Positions 1 to 7,900 are shown, counted from the first letter of the stretch. The stretch: DNA of 64,000 nucleotides from JAGPUQ01 sp036677085 (GCA_036677085.1 JAKFFI010000014.1:1-64000), one strand, 5' to 3'. Program-made: numbers and translations. Notes: generated from the sequence alone by a model not told the origin.

Positions 1-114
1 CAGATGAGCGTGACGCTGATCGCGCCGATCGCGATGGAAGAGGGCTTGCGCTTTGCCATCCGCGAGGGTGGCCGCACAGTGGGTGCGGGCGTGGTCGCCA
101 AAATCCTCAAGTAA
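1..114 (+). CDS. tuf: Elongation factor Tu, 3' end only (partial)
   Basis: Only the last 37 codons are in the window, ending in TAA. The residues read SVTLIAPIAMEEGLRFAIRE and then GGRTVGAGVVAKILK, the C-terminal beta-barrel domain of EF-Tu, the GTPase that delivers aminoacyl-tRNA to the ribosome. Its position directly upstream of rpsJ is the usual place of the tufA copy in gammaproteobacteria. The start lies outside the window, so nothing can be said about its promoter or about whether a second tuf exists. Confidence 0.97.
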   Translation, partial: QMSVTLIAPIAMEEGLRFAIREGGRTVGAGVVAKILK

Positions 115-159
115 GTCCGGGAAAAGTCCCCGGGGCAGGTCGGAGTTGCCTGCACCTGC

Positions 160-191
160 AACTAAAACCCGTAAAAGTGCGGGTTTTAGTT
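160..191. terminator. 12-bp perfect hairpin after tuf, probable terminator
   Basis: Bases 160-171 (AACTAAAACCCG) pair perfectly with 180-191 around an 8-base loop. The 3' arm is T-rich (TTTTAGTT) and the 5' arm is A-rich, so it could act on either strand, but no separate T tract follows. It lies 45 bases after the tuf stop and its last two bases form the start of the -35 box of the next promoter. Confidence 0.6.
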
Positions 192-218
192 GACAGGGTC
201 CGACGCCAAACATAAAAT
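190..218 (+). promoter_or_regulatory. Strong sigma70 promoter of the S10 operon
   Basis: TTGACA at 190-195 and TAAAAT at 213-218 are separated by exactly 17 bases, giving a perfect -35 and a 5 of 6 match at -10. Transcription would begin near 225, about 55 bases before the rpsJ start. This is the best promoter match in the window and fits a highly expressed ribosomal operon. Confidence 0.8.
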
Positions 219-280
219 GCCGCCTCTTTTTCGCAGGGTTCCGGGATGTCCGGCCCGCGCCCAGCCGGAGATTTCAGTCG

Positions 281-592
281 ATGCAGGGCCAACGTATCCG
301 AATTCGCCTCAAGGCGTTTGATCATCGCCTGATCGATGCCTCGACGCGGGAGATCGTCGAAACCGTAAAGCGCACAGGCGCGCAGATTCGCGGTCCGATT
401 CCGTTGCCGACGCGCAACGAGCGGTTCACGATATTGACGTCCCCTCATGCCAACAAGGATGCGCGGGACCAGTATGAAATTCGCACGCACAAGCGCCTGC
501 TCGACATCGTCGAGCCCAGCGAGAAGACCGTCGATGCCCTCATGAAGCTGGATCTGGCGGCAGGGGTGGAAGTACAGATCAGTTTGGACTAA
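281..592 (+). CDS. rpsJ: 30S ribosomal protein S10
   Basis: The 103-residue product begins MQGQRIRIRLKAFDHRLID and has the typical S10 length and the core IRGPIPLPTRNERFTIL. S10 binds in the 30S head and, as NusE, pairs with NusB in rRNA antitermination. A GGAG at 267-270 lies 10 bases before the ATG. It is the first gene of the S10 operon and is followed by an unusually large 94-base gap before rplC that contains a stable hairpin. Confidence 0.98.
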   Translation: MQGQRIRIRLKAFDHRLIDASTREIVETVKRTGAQIRGPIPLPTRNERFTILTSPHANKDARDQYEIRTHKRLLDIVEPSEKTVDALMKLDLAAGVEVQISLD

Positions 593-606
593 ACAAGTTG
601 AAGCCT

Positions 607-624
607 GGTCGGCTACGGCCGACC
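607..624 (+). promoter_or_regulatory. Stable hairpin with UACG tetraloop in the rpsJ-rplC gap
   Basis: GGTCGGC at 607-613 pairs perfectly with GCCGACC at 618-624 around the loop TACG. In RNA this is a cUACGg loop, a member of the extra-stable UNCG class. It starts 14 bases after the rpsJ stop codon and lies 62 bases upstream of the rplC start. No T tract follows, so it is not an obvious terminator. An RNA end-protecting, attenuating or protein-binding role is inference. Confidence 0.5.
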
Positions 625-686
625 GTGTGACGCTCTGCGATGGGCGGCCGTAGCGGGTGATAGCCCCATGCACTGGAGTTATAAAA

Positions 687-1340
687 ATGACTATCGGAGT
701 CGTCGGCCGTAAGTGCGGCATGACACGCATTTTTTCGAATAACGGTGCTTCCATCCCCGTCACGGTGATAGAGGTGGCGCCGAACCGCATCACCCAGATC
801 AAGACCGGCGCATCTGACGGCTACTGTGCCGTGCAGGTGACTTGTGGCGCACGCAAGCCGGCACGAGTCGGTAAGCCCCAGGCGGGCCATTTCGCGAAGG
901 CCGGCACCGAAGCCGGGCGTGGGATGTGGGAATTCCGGCTGGAATCCGAGTCTGAACTCGACGGCCTGGAGCCGGGCCGAGTGATCGAGCTCGACCGGTT
1001 TCAGGCGGGTCAGTTGGTGGATGTGAGCGGCACTTCCAAGGGGAAGGGCTTTGCGGGCGTCATCAAACGCTGGCATTTCAGCATGCAGGACGCTACCCAT
1101 GGCAACTCGCTGTCGCACCGCGCGCCTGGCTCCATCGGGCAAAACCAGAGCCCCGGACGCGTGTTCAAGGGCAAGAAAATGGCCGGGCACATGGGTGCCG
1201 AGCGCGTCACGATCCAGAATATTGAAATTGTGCGCGTCGATGTCGCCCAAGGCCTGTTGATGGTCAAGGGCGCCATTCCGGGGGCAAACGGGGGCGACCT
1301 CGTCGTGCGCCCCGCGATCAAGTCCAGAGGAGTCCAATAG
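687..1340 (+). CDS. rplC: 50S ribosomal protein L3
   Basis: The start is placed at the ATG giving MTIGVVGRKCGMTRIF, with GGAG at 675-678 in front, rather than at the in-frame codon 30 bases upstream. That gives 217 residues (E. coli has 209). L3 is an early 23S assembly protein whose long loop reaches the peptidyl transferase centre. The GQNQSPGRV stretch holds the glutamine methylated by PrmB in E. coli. It ends one base before rplD. Confidence 0.97.
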   Translation: MTIGVVGRKCGMTRIFSNNGASIPVTVIEVAPNRITQIKTGASDGYCAVQVTCGARKPARVGKPQAGHFAKAGTEAGRGMWEFRLESESELDGLEPGRVIELDRFQAGQLVDVSGTSKGKGFAGVIKRWHFSMQDATHGNSLSHRAPGSIGQNQSPGRVFKGKKMAGHMGAERVTIQNIEIVRVDVAQGLLMVKGAIPGANGGDLVVRPAIKSRGVQ

Positions 1341-1341
1341 G

Positions 1342-1956
1342 ATGGAGCTGACTATCGCGAGCCCCGCCGGCAACGCCGGCACCGTTACGGTGTCGGATGC
1401 GACGTTCGGCCGAGTGTTCAACGAAGATCTCGTGCACCAAGCGGTTACCGCATTCCTGGCGGGCGCTCGTCAGGGTACGCGGGCGCAAAAAAGCCGATCC
1501 GATGTTTCCGGTGGTGGCAAGAAGCCCTGGCGTCAGAAAGGCACCGGTCGCGCGCGTGCCGGAACCATCCGTAGTCCGTTGTGGCGCTCGGGTGGCGTAA
1601 CCTTTGCCGCTCGGCCCCAGGATCACAGCCAGAAGATCAATCGCAAGATGTACCGTGCCGCGTTGCAGTCCATCCTGTCGGAGCTGGCGCGTCAGCAGCG
1701 GCTGGTGGTGGTCGAGGATTTCGTCATCGACCAGCCCAAGACCAAGGAGTTGCTCAAGAAGCTCGCGGCGCTCGGGTTGGCCAATGTGTTGATTGTCACC
1801 GAGAGCGCCAACGAAAATCTGTCGCTGTCAGCGCGCAATCTGCATGCGGTGGACGTAAGCGATGTTGGAGCGGTTGATCCGGTTCGCCTCATTGGTTTCG
1901 ATCATGTATTGATGACAGTGCCGGCGGTGAAGAAATTCGAAGAGGTGCTGGCATGA
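1342..1956 (+). CDS. rplD: 50S ribosomal protein L4
   Basis: The 204-residue protein (E. coli 201) carries the conserved exit-tunnel loop region PWRQKGTGRARAGTIRSPLW and the globular domain that follows. In E. coli L4 also represses its own operon through the S10 leader; the leader here looks too short for the same structure. The ATG follows the rplC stop by one base and the 3' end overlaps rplW by four bases (ATGA), indicating translational coupling. Confidence 0.97.
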   Translation: MELTIASPAGNAGTVTVSDATFGRVFNEDLVHQAVTAFLAGARQGTRAQKSRSDVSGGGKKPWRQKGTGRARAGTIRSPLWRSGGVTFAARPQDHSQKINRKMYRAALQSILSELARQQRLVVVEDFVIDQPKTKELLKKLAALGLANVLIVTESANENLSLSARNLHAVDVSDVGAVDPVRLIGFDHVLMTVPAVKKFEEVLA

Positions 1957-2249
1957 ATCCGGAACGGATATACCAGGTCTTGTTGGCCCCGCATGTTTCC
2001 GAAAAGGCGACCAATGCTGCCGAAACGGCAAATCAGATCGTGTTCCGTGTCGCGCGTGATGCCAGCAAGGCGGAAGTTCGAACCGCGGTCGAGGCCTTGT
2101 TCAGGGTGCAGGTGGAGCAGGTCCGGGTTCTCGTCGTGAAGGGAAAGACGCGTCGTGCCCGGCATGGCATCGGCCAGCGGTCGGACTGGAAAAAAGCCTA
2201 CGTCCGCCTTGCGCCAGGGCATGATATTGATTTCACGGCGATCCAGTAA
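1953..2249 (+). CDS. rplW: 50S ribosomal protein L23
   Basis: The product has 98 residues beginning MNPERIYQVLLAPHVSEKAT, the classic L23 N-terminus, followed by the beta hairpin with VVKGKTRRARHGIGQRSDWKK. L23 sits at the tunnel exit and is the docking site for trigger factor and SRP. It overlaps rplD by four bases and lies 12 bases before rplB. Confidence 0.97.
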   Translation: MNPERIYQVLLAPHVSEKATNAAETANQIVFRVARDASKAEVRTAVEALFRVQVEQVRVLVVKGKTRRARHGIGQRSDWKKAYVRLAPGHDIDFTAIQ

Positions 2250-2261
2250 GGGGAGTCAGGC

Positions 2262-3086
2262 ATGGCAGTTGTAAAAAGAAAACCGACATCCCCTGGCCGC
2301 CGATTCGTCGTCAGCGTTGTCACGCCGGGCCTGCACAAAGGAGCGCCCCACGGGCCGCTGATCGAGCGGCAAGTCAACCGCGGCGGCCGCAACAACAGTG
2401 GGCGTATCACGGTTCGCCACCAGGGCGGTGGGCACAAGCAGCACTACCGGATCATCGATTTCAAGCGCGACAAGGATGGTGTTATCGGCGTGGTGGAGCG
2501 GATCGAATACGATCCCAACCGCACGGCTCACATTGCCCTGATCTGTTATCGCGACGGAGAGCGCCGCTACATCATCGCGCCCAAAGGGCTCCAGGCCGGT
2601 GACGAAATACGCTCCGGCCAAGATGCGCCGGTCAAGATTGGCAACAGTTTGCCGCTCCGGAATATCCCGGTAGGTAGCGTGGTTTACTGCATCGAGATGA
2701 AGCCCGGCAAGGGCGCGCAGCTGGCCCGCAGCGCAGGCGCATCCGCGCAGCTCGTGGCTCGCGAAGGGCGCTACGCTACCTTGCGGTTGCGCAGTGGCGA
2801 GATGCGCAAGGTGCTGTCGGATTGCCGGGCCACATTGGGAGAGGCGTCCAACAGCGACCACAACCTGCGCTCCCTGGGCAAGGCGGGCGCCAAACGGTGG
2901 CTTGGCGTGCGACCGACGGTGCGCGGTGTGGCGATGAACCCGGTCGATCACCCCCACGGTGGCGGTGAGGGCAAGACCTCGGGGGGCCGGCATCCGGTAA
3001 CGCCCTGGGGTGTGCCGACCAAGGGTTACAAGACGCGCAAAAACAAACGTACTGGCGATCTGATCGTCAGACGCCGTCGCCGCTAG
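2262..3086 (+). CDS. rplB: 50S ribosomal protein L2
   Basis: The 274-residue protein (E. coli 273) has the two RNA-binding domains of L2 and the C-terminal motif NPVDHPHGGGEG, which contains the conserved histidine near the peptidyl transferase centre. L2 is a primary 23S rRNA binding protein needed for subunit association. The start MAVVKRKPTSPGRR is preceded by GGGGAG about 10 bases upstream. Confidence 0.98.
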   Translation: MAVVKRKPTSPGRRFVVSVVTPGLHKGAPHGPLIERQVNRGGRNNSGRITVRHQGGGHKQHYRIIDFKRDKDGVIGVVERIEYDPNRTAHIALICYRDGERRYIIAPKGLQAGDEIRSGQDAPVKIGNSLPLRNIPVGSVVYCIEMKPGKGAQLARSAGASAQLVAREGRYATLRLRSGEMRKVLSDCRATLGEASNSDHNLRSLGKAGAKRWLGVRPTVRGVAMNPVDHPHGGGEGKTSGGRHPVTPWGVPTKGYKTRKNKRTGDLIVRRRRR

Positions 3087-3118
3087 GCCGGCACCATTAG
3101 TAACTTGAGGACAGCATC

Positions 3119-3394
3119 GTGCCACGTTCGCTGAAAAAGGGGCCTTTTGTCGATCTGCACCTTCTGGAAAAGGTCCGGGTTGCCGCGGAAAAAAACGATC
3201 GGCGACCCATCAAGACCTGGTCCAGACGGTCGATGATTCTGCCCCAGATGGTTGGCCTTACCCTCGCTATTCACAACGGCCGGCAGCATGTGCCGGTGCT
3301 CGTCAGTGAAGAGATGGTGGGGCACAAATTGGGCGAATTTGCGCTCACCCGTACCTTTCGCGGCCACGTCGCGGATAAAAAGGCGAAACGTTGA
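3119..3394 (+). CDS. rpsS: 30S ribosomal protein S19
   Basis: The gene starts with GTG and encodes 91 residues beginning MPRSLKKGPFVDLHLLEKV, with the diagnostic core TWSRRSMILPQMVGLTLAIHNG. S19 forms a complex with S13 in the 30S head and contacts the A-site side. A GAGG lies nine bases upstream. Length matches the family (92 in E. coli). Confidence 0.97.
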   Translation: MPRSLKKGPFVDLHLLEKVRVAAEKNDRRPIKTWSRRSMILPQMVGLTLAIHNGRQHVPVLVSEEMVGHKLGEFALTRTFRGHVADKKAKR

Positions 3395-3409
3395 GTGGGG
3401 GTATCCGAG

Positions 3410-3742
3410 ATGGAAGTGGCAGCTAGACTGAGGGGCGCACGGGTCTCCGCCCAAAAGGCCCGGCTGGTAGCCGATCAGGTGCGCGGAAAAGGCGTTGAGG
3501 AAGCCTTGGGCATTCTTGGCTTCAGTAACAAGAAGAGCGCGGCGATTATTAAGAAGGTGCTCGAGTCTGCCATCGCGAATGCGGAGCACAATGAAGGTGC
3601 GGATGTTGACGAGCTCAAGGTGTCGACCATCTTTGTCGACGAGGGAACGACGCTGAAGCGGATGATGCCGCGCGCAAAGGGTCGTTCGGACAGAATTTCC
3701 AAGCGTACCTGCCACATCACGGTAAAAGTGGCTGGCGCCTAA
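3410..3742 (+). CDS. rplV: 50S ribosomal protein L22
   Basis: The ATG at 3410 gives 110 residues starting MEVAARLRGARVSAQKARL, identical in length to E. coli L22 and with GGGGG eight bases upstream. A GTG directly abutting the rpsS stop (3395) would add five residues and is less likely. The C-terminal hairpin MMPRAKGRSDRISKRTCHI lines the exit tunnel, where macrolide-resistance changes fall in other species. Confidence 0.95.
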   Translation: MEVAARLRGARVSAQKARLVADQVRGKGVEEALGILGFSNKKSAAIIKKVLESAIANAEHNEGADVDELKVSTIFVDEGTTLKRMMPRAKGRSDRISKRTCHITVKVAGA

Positions 3743-3762
3743 GCGGGACTACGGGGACTGTC

Positions 3763-4425
3763 ATGGGTCAGAAAGTACATCCAACGGGCTACCGGCTCGG
3801 CATCGTCAAGCGGCATACCTCGATCTGGTACGCCGACAAGCGCGAATATGCGAAGCGGCTGATAGCCGATTTGCAGGTGCGCAAGCTGATCCAGGACAAG
3901 CTCAGCCACGCGTCCGTCAGTCGCATTGAGATTGAACGGCCCTCCGCGTCGGCGCGCATCACCATTCATACGGCGCGTCCGGGGATAGTGATCGGGAAGA
4001 AAGGGGAAGATGTCGACCGGCTGCGCGCCGAGGTGGCGGCGGCTCTGGGTGTTCCCGTGCATATCAATATTGAAGAGATTCGCAAGCCGGATCTCGACGC
4101 CGCGCTGGTGGCGCAGAGTGTGGCGCAACAGCTTCAGCGGCGGGTGATGTTCCGGCGCGCGATGAAGCGGGCCGTCCAGAACGCGATGCGTCAGGGCGCC
4201 CAGGGTGTCAAGGTGCAGGTCGGCGGCAGGCTCGGGGGCGCGGAAATCGCACGGACCGAGTGGTACCGGGAAGGGCGCGTCCCGCTCCATACGCTGCGGG
4301 CGGACATCGATTATGCCACTGCGGAGGCAGCCACGACCTACGGGATCATTGGTATCAAGGTCTGGATATTTAAGGGTGAGGTTCTGGGAGGCGAGACACC
4401 GGAAGCGCCGGCTGCCAGGAAGTAA
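3763..4425 (+). CDS. rpsC: 30S ribosomal protein S3
   Basis: The 220-residue product begins MGQKVHPTGYRLGIVKRH and carries a KH-2 RNA-binding domain with the GIVIGKKGEDVDRLR loop. It is slightly shorter than E. coli S3 (233) at the C-terminus. S3 lines the mRNA entry channel and contributes to helicase activity. It lies 20 bases after rplV and 22 before rplP. Confidence 0.97.
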   Translation: MGQKVHPTGYRLGIVKRHTSIWYADKREYAKRLIADLQVRKLIQDKLSHASVSRIEIERPSASARITIHTARPGIVIGKKGEDVDRLRAEVAAALGVPVHINIEEIRKPDLDAALVAQSVAQQLQRRVMFRRAMKRAVQNAMRQGAQGVKVQVGGRLGGAEIARTEWYREGRVPLHTLRADIDYATAEAATTYGIIGIKVWIFKGEVLGGETPEAPAARK

Positions 4426-4447
4426 TTGAGTAATCAGGGCGAGCGTC

Positions 4448-4861
4448 ATGCTGCAACCAAAACGAACGAAATTCCGTAAACAGCACAAGGGGCGAAATCG
4501 CGGCCTGGCTGAGCGCGGCAGCAAGGTCAGTTTCGGGGAGTTCGGGCTCAAGGCCATCGGCCGCGGGCGGCTCACGGCACGGCAGATCGAGGCGGCGCGG
4601 CGCGTTATCACGCGGCGAATCAAGCGCGGCGGGAAAATATGGATCCGGGTTTTCCCGGATAAGCCCATCACCCAGAAGCCGCTGGAAGTGCGGATGGGGA
4701 AAGGCAAGGGTAATGTCGAATACTGGGTAGCGCTGGTCCAGCCCGGCCGGATGCTCTATGAGATGGAAGGTGTTCCGGAGGAGATCGCGCGGGAAGCTTT
4801 TACGCTCGCCGCCGCCAAGCTGCCGATGGCTACCACCTTCGTCAAGCGATCGGTGATGTAA
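4448..4861 (+). CDS. rplP: 50S ribosomal protein L16
   Basis: The 137-residue protein begins MLQPKRTKFRKQHKGRNRG and contains the conserved segment VRMGKGKGNVEYWVALVQPG. L16 organises the A-site region and is assembled late. The TAA stop shares its last base with the ATG of rpmC (TAATG), so translation of the two is probably coupled. Confidence 0.97.
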   Translation: MLQPKRTKFRKQHKGRNRGLAERGSKVSFGEFGLKAIGRGRLTARQIEAARRVITRRIKRGGKIWIRVFPDKPITQKPLEVRMGKGKGNVEYWVALVQPGRMLYEMEGVPEEIAREAFTLAAAKLPMATTFVKRSVM

Positions 4862-5052
4862 TGAAAGCGAGTGATTTGCGGGAACAGTCGGTGGAATCGC
4901 TGCAAAAAATGTTGCTGGAACAGCGGCATGAACAATTTCTACAGCGGATGAAAGGCGCGACCGGACAGCTCGATGCCAACCACGTGATGCGAGTCACGCG
5001 GCGCGATATCGCGCGCATCAAAACGGTGTTGAACGAAAAGGCGGGGCGCTGA
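4861..5052 (+). CDS. rpmC: 50S ribosomal protein L29
   Basis: A 63-residue protein (E. coli 63) made of two helices, beginning MKASDLREQSVESLQKML and containing the family motif HVMRVTRRDIARIKTVL. L29 sits near the tunnel exit beside L23. It overlaps the rplP stop by one base and is separated from rpsQ by a single base. Confidence 0.96.
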   Translation: MKASDLREQSVESLQKMLLEQRHEQFLQRMKGATGQLDANHVMRVTRRDIARIKTVLNEKAGR

Positions 5053-5053
5053 C

Positions 5054-5323
5054 ATGATAGAGACAGTGGAAAGCAGGGCGCGCACACTTGCCGGAAGGGT
5101 TGTCAGCGACAAGATGGACAAGACGGTTACGGTGCTGATCGAGCGGCGGGTCAGACATCCCATGTACGGCAAGATTATTTCCCGCTCCACCAAAATCAAG
5201 GCACACGATGAGCACAATCAGTGCCATGTCGGGGACTTGGTCACGATAGCTGAAACGCGTCCTTTGTCGCGGACCAAGGCGTGGCGCTTGGTGGAAATCG
5301 TCGAGCGAGCAGTAGAGGTCTAG
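5054..5323 (+). CDS. rpsQ: 30S ribosomal protein S17
   Basis: The 89-residue product has the S17 OB-fold signature GRVVSDKMDKTVTVLIERRV followed by HPMYGKIISRSTKIKAHDE. S17 is a primary 16S rRNA binding protein of the 30S body. It is five residues longer than the E. coli protein, mostly at the N-terminus. The start follows the rpmC stop by one base. Confidence 0.96.
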   Translation: MIETVESRARTLAGRVVSDKMDKTVTVLIERRVRHPMYGKIISRSTKIKAHDEHNQCHVGDLVTIAETRPLSRTKAWRLVEIVERAVEV

Positions 5324-5353
5324 CACTGTCGCGGTAATGACTGGAGAGAGTCC

Positions 5354-5722
5354 ATGATTCAAGTGCAGACGTATCTCGATGTCGCTGATAACAGCGGCGC
5401 TCGGCAGGTGATGTGTATCAAGGTGCTTGGCGGGTCCAGGCGCCGTTATGCCCAGATAGGCGACGTCATCAAGGTGAGCGTCAAGGAAGCAATTCCGCGA
5501 GGCAAGGTCAAGAAGGGCCAGGTGATGAACGCCGTAGTGGTGCGTACCCGAAAGGGCGTGCGTAGACCGGACGGGAGTCTGATTCGCTTCGATGGTAACG
5601 CGGCTGTGCTGCTCAACAACCAGCTCGCGCCTATCGGCACGCGAATTTTCGGGCCGGTGACGCGTGAGCTGCGCGGCGAAAAATTCATGCGAATCATTTC
5701 GCTGGCACCGGAAGTGCTGTAG
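5354..5722 (+). CDS. rplN: 50S ribosomal protein L14
   Basis: The 122-residue protein starts MIQVQTYLDVADNSGARQV and includes the motif GQVMNAVVVRTRKGVRRPDGS that defines L14. L14 forms part of the intersubunit bridge and is the docking site of the silencing factor RsfS, which is also encoded in this window (44648-44995). It opens the segment equivalent to the E. coli spc operon but with only a 30-base gap before it and no clear promoter. Confidence 0.97.
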   Translation: MIQVQTYLDVADNSGARQVMCIKVLGGSRRRYAQIGDVIKVSVKEAIPRGKVKKGQVMNAVVVRTRKGVRRPDGSLIRFDGNAAVLLNNQLAPIGTRIFGPVTRELRGEKFMRIISLAPEVL

Positions 5723-5739
5723 GCGGGGAGTACTGAGTT

Positions 5740-6069
5740 ATGGCAATGAAAAAGATTCGACGCGATGACGACGTGATCGTCATCACCGGCCGTGACAAGG
5801 GACGACGTGGCAAGGTGCTCAGCGTCCTGGCTGGCGACCGCATATTGGTGTCCGGTGTACAGGTGGTGAAAAAGCATCAGAAGCCGAATCCGCAGTTGGG
5901 GAACCCGGGCGGTATAGTCGAGCGGGAGGCGCCGATACAGGCGTCGAACGTCGCCATTTATAACCCGATGACCCGGAAGGCGGACCGCGTAGGTTTTCGC
6001 ATTCTGGAAGACGGCAAAAAGATACGCGTGTTCAAGTCCAGCGGTCTGCCGCTGGATGCAAGAGGTTGA
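5740..6069 (+). CDS. rplX: 50S ribosomal protein L24
   Basis: The 109-residue product (E. coli 104) contains the KOW motif DDVIVITGRDKGRRGKVL near its N-terminus. L24 initiates 50S assembly and lies near the tunnel exit. GGGGAG lies nine bases upstream of the ATG. The TGA stop overlaps an in-frame candidate ATG of rplE, but the better rplE start is six bases further on. Confidence 0.96.
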   Translation: MAMKKIRRDDDVIVITGRDKGRRGKVLSVLAGDRILVSGVQVVKKHQKPNPQLGNPGGIVEREAPIQASNVAIYNPMTRKADRVGFRILEDGKKIRVFKSSGLPLDARG

Positions 6070-6074
6070 TGGAG

Positions 6075-6614
6075 ATGTCGAGGCTACAAGAGTTGTACAC
6101 CAAGGAGCTCGCGCCGCGCTTGCGCGAGGAGCTGGGTCTGGCCAATGTCATGGAGGTTCCGAAGATCACCAAGGTGACCCTGAACATGGGGGTCGGCGAG
6201 GCGGTGGCGGACAAGAAGATTCTCGACAACGCCGTAGCGGATTTGACGAGAATCGCCGGACAGAAGCCGGTGGTGACGCGCGCTCGTACCTCCATTGCCG
6301 GATTCAAGATCCGCGACGGCTGGCCGGTAGGCTGCAAGGTCACTTTGCGCCGGGAAAGGATGTACGATTTCCTGGAGCGGTTGATCACTATTGCGATCCC
6401 GCGCATTAGGGATTTCCGCGGAATCAGCAGCCGGTCCTTCGACGGCCAGGGTAATTTTGCGATGGGGATTTCCGAGCAGATCATATTTCCGGAAATCGAC
6501 TACGACAAAATTGACAAGCTCCGTGGCATGGACATCGTGATTACTACCACGGCGCGCACGGACGATGAAGGTCGGGCGTTGATGCGCGCTTTTAATTTTC
6601 CGCTGAAGAGTTAG
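6075..6614 (+). CDS. rplE: 50S ribosomal protein L5
   Basis: Starting at the ATG giving MSRLQELYTKELAPRL yields 179 residues, the same as E. coli L5, with AGAGG nine bases upstream. The two earlier candidates (TTG 6066, ATG 6069) lack useful spacing. The conserved motif ITKVTLNMGVGEA is present. L5 binds 5S rRNA and contacts the P-site tRNA. It lies four bases upstream of rpsN. Confidence 0.96.
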   Translation: MSRLQELYTKELAPRLREELGLANVMEVPKITKVTLNMGVGEAVADKKILDNAVADLTRIAGQKPVVTRARTSIAGFKIRDGWPVGCKVTLRRERMYDFLERLITIAIPRIRDFRGISSRSFDGQGNFAMGISEQIIFPEIDYDKIDKLRGMDIVITTTARTDDEGRALMRAFNFPLKS

Positions 6615-6618
6615 AGCC

Positions 6619-6924
6619 ATGGCCAAGTTGAGCATGAAAGAACGGGAACGGCGCCGCACGGAAACCGTGGCTAAATACGCTGCCAAGCGCAAACAGCTCA
6701 AGGCGATCATCAGCAATCCGCGTACTTCCGACGAGGAGCGGTGGGCAGCGCAGCAACAGTTTCAGAAGCTCCCGCGCGACGCAAGCCCGGTTCGGCAGCG
6801 GCAGCGCTGCGCCATCACCGGTAGATCCCGGGGTGTGTACCGAAAGTTCGGCTTATGCCGCAACAAATTGCGCGAGGCCGCGATGCGCGGCGACGTTCCG
6901 GGTTTGGTAAAGGCGAGTTGGTAA
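6619..6924 (+). CDS. rpsN: 30S ribosomal protein S14, zinc-independent long form
   Basis: The 101-residue protein begins MAKLSMKERERRRTETVAKY and ends REAAMRGDVPGLVKASW, matching the long form of S14. It has only single scattered cysteines rather than the CxxC pairs of the zinc-binding short form. S14 packs in the 30S head. This contrasts with L36 in the same operon, which is the zinc-binding form. Confidence 0.97.
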   Translation: MAKLSMKERERRRTETVAKYAAKRKQLKAIISNPRTSDEERWAAQQQFQKLPRDASPVRQRQRCAITGRSRGVYRKFGLCRNKLREAAMRGDVPGLVKASW

Positions 6925-6950
6925 CTGTCAGGTAGAGGAGATTTTCAGCG

Positions 6951-7343
6951 ATGAGTATGCAAGATCCACTTGCCGATATGCTGACGCGCGTACGCAATGC
7001 CCAGTCCCGTGCTCGCCCGCAGGTCACGATGCCTTCGTCAAAATTGCGCGTCGCCGTCGCCAGGCTGTTGCAGGACGAAGGTTACATTCAGGGATTCGAG
7101 GTGACGGGCGATGTCAAGAAAGAACTGCGCGTCGTTTTGAAATATTTTGAAGGCAAGCCCGCCATCGAAGAAATTATTCGCATCAGCCGGCCCGGACTGC
7201 GGCGCTACGCGGGGGCCGACGAGCTGCCTGTCGTGCGGGGAGGGCTGGGTGTGGCGGTTGTGTCGACCAGTAGTGGGCTCATGTCCGACCGCGCGGCCCG
7301 AGCGGCTGGCGTGGGCGGCGAAGTCCTTTGCACGGTATTCTGA
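6951..7343 (+). CDS. rpsH: 30S ribosomal protein S8
   Basis: The 130-residue product begins MSMQDPLADMLTRVRNAQ and ends with the conserved GLMSDRAARAAGVGGEVLCTVF. S8 binds the central domain of 16S rRNA and in E. coli represses the spc operon by binding the rplE region of the mRNA. Whether that site exists here cannot be judged by eye. Confidence 0.97.
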   Translation: MSMQDPLADMLTRVRNAQSRARPQVTMPSSKLRVAVARLLQDEGYIQGFEVTGDVKKELRVVLKYFEGKPAIEEIIRISRPGLRRYAGADELPVVRGGLGVAVVSTSSGLMSDRAARAAGVGGEVLCTVF

Positions 7344-7355
7344 CGGATAATTGCG

Positions 7356-7889
7356 ATGTCCCGAGTAGCCAAGTATCCAGTCCTCCTGCCCAAAGGGGTC
7401 GAGGTTCATATTGATCGCGGTATGCTGTCCGTGAAGGGGCGTAATGGCTCGCTCACGATGGCGATTCACGCTGATGTTCAGGTTGAACACACCGACGGTA
7501 TGCTCAGCGTGGCGGCGCGCAGTGCGGCAACGACAGCCCGGTCCATGGCCGGAACCACCCGCGCACTCATGAATAACATGGTTGTGGGTGTGAGTGAAGG
7601 GTTTCAGCGGCGGCTGACGCTCGTTGGCGTCGGCTACCGGGCCCAGGTTCAGGGCAACAAGGTAAACCTAACGCTCGGATATTCGCATCCCGTCGAGTAC
7701 ACCCTGCCCCAGGGAGTTACTGCGGAGACGCCGAGCCAGACCGAGATACTGCTGAAGGCGGCGAGCAAGCAGCAGCTGGGTCAGGTCGCGGCAGAGATTC
7801 GAGCCTTCCGGCCTCCCGAGCCCTACAAGGGCAAGGGTGTGCGGTACGCGGACGAAAACGTGCGCCGTAAAGAAGCCAAGAAAAAATAG
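7356..7889 (+). CDS. rplF: 50S ribosomal protein L6
   Basis: The 177-residue protein (E. coli 177) shows the two related L6 domains and the C-terminal signature PEPYKGKGVRYADENVRRKEAKKK in two parts. L6 lies at the base of the L7/L12 stalk near the sarcin-ricin loop. It is 12 bases after rpsH and 11 before rplR. Confidence 0.97.
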   Translation: MSRVAKYPVLLPKGVEVHIDRGMLSVKGRNGSLTMAIHADVQVEHTDGMLSVAARSAATTARSMAGTTRALMNNMVVGVSEGFQRRLTLVGVGYRAQVQGNKVNLTLGYSHPVEYTLPQGVTAETPSQTEILLKAASKQQLGQVAAEIRAFRPPEPYKGKGVRYADENVRRKEAKKK

Positions 7890-7900
7890 CGGGTGATCAC

